In this document: piece by piece, positions 6,889 to 7,838 of the stretch | How the letters are laid out: every line of letters starts with the position of its first letter | Numbering within the stretch: the first letter of the stretch is position 1 | Assembly (NCBI GenBank): GCA_023663205.1 | Contig: JAMPHX010000063.1 | Span: 1-7,838 of the forward strand | Source of the DNA: Corallococcus sp. | GTDB taxonomy: Bacteria; Bacillota; Clostridia; Christensenellales; CAG-314 | DNA: 7,838 nt | Direction of reading: 5' to 3' | The notes under the pieces: model-generated | Seen by the model: the letters and a program-made list of their open reading frames with translations, nothing else | Databases searched by the model: none | Told to the model about the DNA's origin: nothing | Position numbers and translations under genes: made by a program

Positions 6889-7081
6889 ACAATGCAACAT
6901 TCAAACAAAATACTCGCCGCAATCTGCAGCCTGTCTGCGCTTGCGGACTGAGGCTGCACGGTTGCAATTACAAAAAAAACGCGCTGCTTGAAACGTAAAT
7001 GTTTACCGACAAACGGCGGCGACACTACTGCAACAGCACAAAAAATCCGCGATAGATTTGTAGTCGCGGATTTTGCATTGT
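6889..7081 (+). ncRNA. Candidate structured RNA (unassigned)
   Basis: On the plus strand four pairings nest into a branched fold. P1 is ACAATGCA (6889-6896) with TGCATTGT (7074-7081). P2 is TCGCCGC (6914-6920) with GCGGCGA (7016-7022). P3 is GCAGCCT-GTCTGC (6926-6938), a GCTT loop, and GCGGAC-TG-AGGCTGC (6943-6957), 13 pairs with a 2-nt bulge. P4 is the 11-bp stem at 7042-7074. P3 contains a pair that is G-U on the plus strand but C-A on the minus strand, mildly favouring the plus strand. I do not recognise a known RNA family. P1 and P2 could be chance, P4 may simply be a terminator, and no convincing promoter was found upstream of P1. Confidence 0.25.
7042..7074 (-). terminator. Rho-independent terminator after the TSCPD gene
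   Basis: AAAATCCGCGA (7042-7052) and TCGCGGATTTT (7064-7074) form a perfect 11-bp stem around an 11-nt loop. On the minus strand the GC-rich part is followed by TTTTT. The stem begins about 40 nt past the stop codon of the TSCPD gene. Because the stem has A/T runs on both sides, it could also end plus-strand transcription (TTTT at 7071-7074). The large loop makes it somewhat less stable than typical. Confidence 0.65.
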
Positions 7082-7113
7082 TTAAAATCGGAATGGCGAG
7101 TAAAATGCGGCGT

Positions 7114-7359
7114 TTACACCGTTTCTTTGTACTGCAACAATGCCGTCGCAAGTTGGTCGGGACAAGATGTAGGTCTGCCGTTGCACGAAATACCTTTGAG
7201 TTTGCTTATTGCTTCGTCAACAGACATACCTTCCACCAATGCGCCTATACCCTGCAAGTTGCCGTTGCAACCGCCCAAAAATTTGACGCCGTGAATTTTG
7301 CCGTCCACCACATCGAAGCATATTTCCTTGGAACACGTACCGTGGGTTTTGTAAGTCAT
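7114..7359 (-). CDS. Small TSCPD-domain protein (TIGR03905 family), function unknown
   Basis: An 81-aa protein starting MTYKTHGTCSKEICFDVVDG. It has GGCNGNLQGI (29-38) and CNGRPTSCPDQL (59-70), which includes the Thr-Ser-Cys-Pro-Asp motif that names the domain. Five cysteines (9, 14, 31, 59 and 66) suggest metal binding or redox chemistry. The TSCPD domain also occurs at the C-terminus of some B12-dependent ribonucleotide reductases, but this is the stand-alone form common in Clostridia, with no established function. The frame stays open upstream to 7437. The ATG at 7357-7359 is chosen because AAGGAGAT lies 6 nt before it and family similarity starts there. The gene is monocistronic, with two candidate promoters upstream and a terminator downstream. 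Confidence 0.88.
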   Translation of the reverse strand: MTYKTHGTCSKEICFDVVDGKIHGVKFLGGCNGNLQGIGALVEGMSVDEAISKLKGISCNGRPTSCPDQLATALLQYKETV

Positions 7360-7412
7360 ATCAATCTCCTTAAAAATTTTGCGTGTAATTGCAATCTCGG
7401 CAAACCGATAGC

Positions 7413-7442
7413 ATTGTAAAAACGCGCATTTACGCAAGTGAA
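7413..7442 (-). promoter_or_regulatory. Candidate proximal promoter of the TSCPD gene
   Basis: On the minus strand TTCACT (7437-7442, 4 of 6) and TACAAT (7413-7418, 5 of 6) are 18 bp apart. The start would be near 7406, giving a leader of roughly 47 nt. A distal candidate exists further upstream, so either or both may be used. Confidence 0.4.
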
Positions 7443-7519
7443 AACATAGCCTTACGAACCTGCCGAATTGCTGCCGCGCCGTGCGGTGTTACGCAAAACA
7501 GATATATTTATTTTACAGT

Positions 7520-7548
7520 ATTGTAGCAGATACATAAAAAAAAGGCAA
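7520..7548 (-). promoter_or_regulatory. Candidate distal promoter of the TSCPD gene
   Basis: On the minus strand TTGCCT (7543-7548, 4 of 6) and TACAAT (7520-7525, 5 of 6) are 17 bp apart, with a run of T in the spacer. Starting near 7513 it would give a leader of about 150 nt, long for such a small gene. Confidence 0.4.
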
Positions 7549-7592
7549 CTCAATTGTTTCCGCACAAACGAATAATCGCTTGTTTCCGCCAA

Positions 7593-7622
7593 CTGACAAA
7601 AAACACTTTGTTTCCTTACAAT
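7593..7622 (+). promoter_or_regulatory. Candidate promoter of the right-edge gene
   Basis: CTGACA (7593-7598, 5 of 6) and TACAAT (7617-7622, 5 of 6) with an 18-bp spacer. Transcription would start near 7629, about 75 nt before the ATG at 7704. A second pair, TTGAAA (7671-7676) and TAATAT (7693-7698) with a 16-bp spacer, would start almost at that ATG. Confidence 0.45.
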
Positions 7623-7703
7623 AACGGGGAAAAAACAAATTCGGTATACGCAAAAACATACGCAATACTTTTGAAAATTAAAAGGTTACGCATAATATAG
7701 GAT

Positions 7704-7838
7704 ATGTTTTACATTTTTGACATACAAGTCACAACGGCACAACTATTTTACGCTTGCGCAAGCGCGCTCGCTTTGGCGTATCTTGTAATTTTGCCTACTA
7801 CAAGAGGCAAACTGCGCATTGTTCTAATGTTTGGCTCG
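7704..7838 (+). CDS. N-terminal part of an unrecognised, probably membrane-associated protein
   Basis: A frame open from ATG at 7704 to the right edge (45 codons), reading MFYIFDIQVTTAQLFYACAS and then ALALAYLVILPTT before RGKLRIVLMFGS. Residues of about 12-31 are hydrophobic and could form one membrane helix followed by a positively charged stretch. I do not recognise the family. Two promoter candidates point toward it. Translation signals are poor: the only Shine-Dalgarno-like bases (AGGA, 7699-7702) are one base from the ATG, too close for normal use. The true start may differ, or the mRNA may be leaderless. An in-frame stop (TAG, 7698-7700) lies two codons upstream of the ATG. Confidence 0.42.
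   Translation, partial: MFYIFDIQVTTAQLFYACASALALAYLVILPTTRGKLRIVLMFGS

Larger units (their letters stand above)
7360..7703. other. Divergent intergenic region with promoters and a TACGCA word cluster
   Basis: This 344-bp gap separates the minus-strand TSCPD gene from the plus-strand frame at 7704 and holds no supported gene. It contains candidate promoters in both directions, listed separately. It also holds five copies of TACGCA, all in plus orientation, at 7431, 7490, 7647, 7659 and 7687; four are followed by A. Short hairpins on the minus strand include TCGG/CCGA around 7398-7409 and CCGC/GCGG around 7472-7486. No known riboswitch was recognised in the TSCPD leader. Confidence 0.6.

Noticed and set aside
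6888..6893. TACAAT as a -10 box for a plus-strand RNA
   Set aside because: The only -35-like hexamer (TTGCCG, 6862-6867) is 20 bp away, and a start downstream of it would remove the 5' strand of the closing stem P1.
6762..7151. Minus-strand open frame of 129 codons across the intergenic region
   Set aside because: It overlaps the end of the TSCPD gene and the terminator stem, has no family pattern and no good ribosome binding site.
7360..7437. A 26-residue N-terminal extension of the TSCPD protein (start at 7437)
   Set aside because: The internal ATG at 7357-7359 has a strong AAGGAGAT at proper spacing and family similarity begins there. The extension also overlaps a promoter candidate.
1..7838. 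CRISPR arrays, insertion sequences, tRNA or rRNA genes, phage or defence genes
   Set aside because: No repeat-spacer pattern, transposase, terminal inverted repeat pair, tRNA-like clover or rRNA sequence was recognised by reading both strands.

Overview
The window looks like chromosomal DNA from an anaerobic bacterium of the Bacillota, most likely Clostridia. This rests on four things. A V/A-type rotary ATPase operon sits behind sua5 and rpiB. A family TIGR03905 TSCPD protein is present. There is a CofE-like ligase of the kind common in clostridia. Ribosome binding sites and promoters are of the standard AGGAGG and TTGACA/TATAAT type. The genus cannot be named from this sequence.

Positions 1-5241 are one tightly packed minus-strand operon. 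In transcription order it holds sua5 (threonylcarbamoyl-AMP synthase for tRNA t6A), rpiB (ribose-5-phosphate isomerase B), then V/A-ATPase subunits G/H (peripheral stalk), I (stator and ion half-channels), K (rotor ring), E (peripheral stalk) and the start of C (central axle adaptor), which runs off the left edge. Gaps are -3 to 18 bp except for a 96-bp leader ahead of the K subunit. A good sigma-A-type promoter (TTTACA-17-TACAAT) lies just upstream of sua5. The rotor subunit keeps every residue known to bind Na+ in Enterococcus hirae NtpK, so the enzyme is probably Na+-coupled. The catalytic subunits A and B should lie beyond position 1.

Positions 5242-5465 are a divergent promoter region. 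On the plus strand a near-consensus promoter (TTGACA-17-TAAATT) and a strong ribosome binding site drive a 391-aa CofE-like protein (5466-6641), an orphan member of the F420-0:gamma-glutamyl ligase family with unknown substrate.

Positions 6642-7113 hold no convincing gene. They contain a strong 13-bp hairpin, a perfect 11-bp stem that probably terminates the gene to its right, and long-range complementarities that together could form a branched RNA of about 190 nt. Positions 7114-7359 (minus) encode a small cysteine-rich TSCPD protein. The 344-bp divergent region 7360-7703 holds promoters in both directions and an unusual cluster of five TACGCA words. A plus-strand frame with a hydrophobic segment begins at 7704 and runs off the right edge.

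No mobile element, CRISPR array, tRNA or rRNA was seen. Most of the window is ordinary core metabolism. The points worth a second look are the V-type ATPase in a neighbourhood that carries the F-type enzyme in Bacillus, the orphan CofE-like protein, and the structured intergenic region near 6889-7081.
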